Origin: Flavobacteriales bacterium
Lineage (GTDB): Bacteria; Bacteroidota; Bacteroidia; Flavobacteriales; Weeksellaceae
NCBI GenBank assembly: GCA_002747105.1
Contig: PDSY01000014.1
Location: forward strand, 1 to 64,000
Direction of reading: 5' to 3'
Length of the DNA: 64,000 nt
Shown: one piece after another, positions 61,854 to 64,000 of the stretch
How positions within the stretch are numbered: the first letter of the stretch is position 1
Layout: each line of letters begins with the position of its first letter
Program-made: the position numbers and the translations under genes
The notes under the pieces: model-generated
Database searches by the model: none
The model's input: the letters and a program-made list of their open reading frames with translations, nothing else
Told to the model about the DNA's origin: nothing

Positions 61854-62864
61854 TTAACCTCCTATATTCGCTAAAACAATACCAAACTGAACATTATTTT
61901 TGTAATTCAATTCTGCTTTATCATTAAATACAGGCGTAAAATCTTTCTTTAAAAATAAAGTAAATCCACGATACGAAAGACTCAACTTCCCTCCTACTAA
62001 ATAAGGGTTTACACCATTATCTATGACTGTTTTATACTTTTTAAACTTATCATTTTCATCATAATACTTTACCTTGATGATATTTCGAGTATTAATTCCT
62101 GCATAACCTCCCAATCCTAATGTCCATTTATTTATTTTATAAGAAAATTCCAAAGGAGCAAGGATATACACATTTCTCAATTTCGACCTTTTCAACCTTC
62201 CTTTTTCAAATTCTTCAAGGAATAATCGATCATTTTCTTCTACAAAAACATTCGATTTTTTCGGCATATAAGTATCAGTACGATAAGCCAACCCGTAGTG
62301 AATAAAAAACGGATTTTTCGCTTTCCCTAACTGATGCGTTCTCCTATAATAAATCTCCATAGAATGGGTATTTCCTATTCTAAGACCGGAGTTTTTGTTA
62401 AAAACATTAAAGTCATTTCCCGTTAGATTCGTGATGGAATAACTTACCAAAATATTACCAAATTTTTCCTTTCTACCTGACGAATCTCCCGATTTTAAGT
62501 GAATGGAATTTTTTGTTTTTTCCTGCTTTATGATTGGAGACTTGCTATAAATTGATTTTTGGACTTGCTTTTTGGTAATTTCGTCCAACAAATTTCTTTC
62601 ATTTTCAATTTTGGCATTCATTTTTTGCTGATATTTTTCAGCAATCTTCTTTTTTTCTTGCTGAAAACGCTCATTGCTAACTTCTTGTTTTTTAAGACGG
62701 CTATCCCAAGCATTGATTTCGGCATTCATTTTCTGTTTTTCACTGGTTACAATACTATCCACTTTATGAGTGTATTGCTTGATTTTAGCATCTAAATTTT
62801 CGTTTTGGGCATTCAAATGAATTTGCACCAACGAAAACATCGCTAATAATACTTTTGTCTTCAT
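61854..62864 (-). CDS. Outer-membrane beta-barrel protein with coiled-coil N-terminus, sigma-operon cargo
   Basis: A 336-residue exported protein (signal peptide ending LNAQ). A coiled coil of about 85 residues (KIKQYTHKVDSIVTSEKQK, QEKKKIAEKYQQKMNAK) precedes a linker (about 110-135) and a beta-rich part likely to form an eight-stranded barrel, ending FGIVLANIGG. Family unknown. Being downstream of the anti-sigma gene by seven bases, it is probably under the control of the sigma factor. Confidence 0.75.
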   Translation of the reverse strand: MKTKVLLAMFSLVQIHLNAQNENLDAKIKQYTHKVDSIVTSEKQKMNAEINAWDSRLKKQEVSNERFQQEKKKIAEKYQQKMNAKIENERNLLDEITKKQVQKSIYSKSPIIKQEKTKNSIHLKSGDSSGRKEKFGNILVSYSITNLTGNDFNVFNKNSGLRIGNTHSMEIYYRRTHQLGKAKNPFFIHYGLAYRTDTYMPKKSNVFVEENDRLFLEEFEKGRLKRSKLRNVYILAPLEFSYKINKWTLGLGGYAGINTRNIIKVKYYDENDKFKKYKTVIDNGVNPYLVGGKLSLSYRGFTLFLKKDFTPVFNDKAELNYKNNVQFGIVLANIGG

Positions 62865-62871
62865 ATTTTTA

Positions 62872-63546
62872 TTATTTAATTTTAATTCCTATGATTTCTA
62901 TTGATTTCGGTTCTTGTATTGGAGGTAAAACATTCAATCCTATTTTTGCCCTTTCACTGACCTGATTTTCTGTTTCCACCTTTTCTAATTCACTCGCAAA
63001 AAGTAAATCGTTCGTATTCACATATTCTACTTTTGGAGCTGATTTCACTACCTTTTGAGGCTGTTTTTTCAAGACTAAGGTTTCATTTTTAAGAATAGAT
63101 TTTGGCTCTTCCACCTTATTTTTTTTAACGAATACCGTGGATTGCTGAACAATATTATTTTGAGCTAAAGGCTTTTTATTTTGTGGTTTGTTCTTTTTAA
63201 GAATAGTTGGACTGTCATTTTTTTCAACTTTGTTTTTTGGGGAAACCATGGCTACATTTTCTTCTTTTTCTTCCACTACAATTTCTTGCGTTTTGGATAA
63301 TTTTTCTCTTTTTTCTATTGAAAAAGAGGTTTTATCAGTCTTTAATACCTCATCATCACTGATATTGAACAATAAAAATAGTCCTCCCACAAGTAGCACC
63401 GATGCCACTAAAAAATAAGTCCACAAAGGCTTTTTAGGGCTTGGATTCCCATCCAATTTATCTTCCAAACGATTCCATAAGTCTACATCGGGATGTTCTG
63501 ATAATCGTTCATAATTATCTTTGATGATTTTAAATTTCTTTCTCAT
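62872..63546 (-). CDS. Anti-sigma-factor-like membrane protein
   Basis: A 224-residue protein with an N-terminal cytoplasmic part (HPDVDLWNRLEDKLDG, about 18-33) resembling the sigma-binding region of Bacteroidota anti-sigma proteins, one membrane segment (WTYFLVASVLLVGGLFLLF, about 43-61) and a Lys/Glu-rich periplasmic portion. No zinc HxxxCxxC motif exists. It overlaps the sigma factor gene by 17 bases, so translation is coupled. The role is inferred from position and topology. Confidence 0.75.
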   Translation of the reverse strand: MRKKFKIIKDNYERLSEHPDVDLWNRLEDKLDGNPSPKKPLWTYFLVASVLLVGGLFLLFNISDDEVLKTDKTSFSIEKREKLSKTQEIVVEEKEENVAMVSPKNKVEKNDSPTILKKNKPQNKKPLAQNNIVQQSTVFVKKNKVEEPKSILKNETLVLKKQPQKVVKSAPKVEYVNTNDLLFASELEKVETENQVSERAKIGLNVLPPIQEPKSIEIIGIKIK

Positions 63547-64000
63547 TTTTGGAGTTTTTAAAATACGATTTCAACCATTTTTTGGCTTTACTTAACTGAC
63601 TTTTACTGGTTCCCTCACTAATATTAAGAACACTCGCTATTTGTTTATGTTTCATCTCTTCAAAAACATAAAGATTAAAAACCAAACGATAACCATCGGG
63701 CATTTCTGCGAGTATTTCTTTGATATTAATAGAATACAAGTCCTCAAAAGTTTCCTCTTCCTCCTCTCCTATATTTTCGATTACTTCGGTATCTACATAC
63801 AAGATATTCTTATTTTTTCGGATAAAACTAATGGAATCATTAATCACAATTCGCCTTAGCCAACTCGGAAAAGCCTGTGATTTTTCACACTGATTTATTT
63901 TTGTAAAAGCCTTATAAAAAGCATTTAAAACAATATCTTCGGCATCATTTTTTTGTTTAACATAAGATAAAGCAATCGCCAACATTTTCCCCACATACAA
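63530..64000 (-). CDS. ECF sigma factor, partial (right window edge)
   Basis: A group IV sigma-70 factor. Region 2 is seen in SYVKQKNDAEDIVLNAFYKAFTKI and SWLRRIVINDSISFIRKNKN; region 4 is PDGYRLVFNLYVFEEMKHKQIASVLNISEGTSKSQLSKAKKWL. The frame is open to the edge and the N-terminal region 1.2/2 part is missing about 20-30 residues, so the real start is outside the window. It directs its own operon (anti-sigma and outer-membrane protein) most likely. The signal is unknown. Confidence 0.9.
   Translation of the reverse strand: MYVGKMLAIALSYVKQKNDAEDIVLNAFYKAFTKINQCEKSQAFPSWLRRIVINDSISFIRKNKNILYVDTEVIENIGEEEEETFEDLYSINIKEILAEMPDGYRLVFNLYVFEEMKHKQIASVLNISEGTSKSQLSKAKKWLKSYFKNSKNEKEI

Overview
The window looks like a chromosomal segment of a flavobacterium (phylum Bacteroidota, order Flavobacteriales, possibly Weeksellaceae). 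The DNA is AT-rich by eye. Several promoters have the Bacteroidota -7 box TAnnTTTG, sometimes with a TTTG box 19-20 bases upstream. The gene set includes PorQ and a cargo protein of the type IX secretion system, the neighbours recQ-kdsD-tatC, a short archaeal-type prolyl-tRNA synthetase and many exported proteins whose signal peptides end in AQ or SQ. Most of the window is ordinary core chromosome. I see no prophage, integrase, transposase, CRISPR array or rRNA.

Layout. 0-5 kb: an LptF/G-type permease facing a small surface-glycan operon (glycosyltransferase, GNAT-like protein, NodB deacetylase). 5-12 kb: an exported unknown, recQ, kdsD, tatC, an 8-bp tandem array, aldehyde dehydrogenase and peroxiredoxin. 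12-22 kb: aminotransferase, rsmG, an AddB-like nuclease, a DUF3108 protein, a ferredoxin reductase/ferredoxin pair behind an FNR/CRP-shaped palindrome, idi and gcvT. 22.4-24.8 kb: an accessory block of three unknown membrane or exported genes. Three copies of a long intergenic repeat carrying a REP-like hairpin separate them, and an imperfect copy of the gcvT 3' end lies on the far side. 24.9-39 kb: FKBP lipoprotein, an M16 peptidase pair, ychF, a T9SS cargo protein with a perfect 22-bp inverted repeat over its start codon, queG, dusB, relA/spoT, tRNA-Ser(UGA), crcB, trxB and holA.

39-57 kb: HsdR_N-type nuclease protein, oxyR, a lipoprotein, an orphan histidine kinase, a GRAM-like protein, dacB (its signal peptide is encoded by a 7-bp repeat), pepE, an exported basic protein, a GldA-like ATPase, proS, a DUF937-OmpA protein, rhomboid, parC/unknown/parE, an NlpC/P60 lipoprotein and an M14 peptidase. 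57.2-58.6 kb: a regulatory region with DnaA-box-like sites and several TTTAC-N4-GTAAA palindromes around a DUF6122 membrane protein and an XRE regulator that probably represses itself. 58.6-64 kb: a YtxH/holin-like envelope-stress operon, cmk-porQ, and an ECF sigma/anti-sigma/outer-membrane-protein operon running off the right edge.

The strongest candidates for something undescribed are the REP-partitioned block at the gcvT 3' end, the start-codon inverted repeat of the T9SS cargo gene, and the nested palindromes of the XRE regulator. All function calls are from reading the protein sequences; no database search was run.
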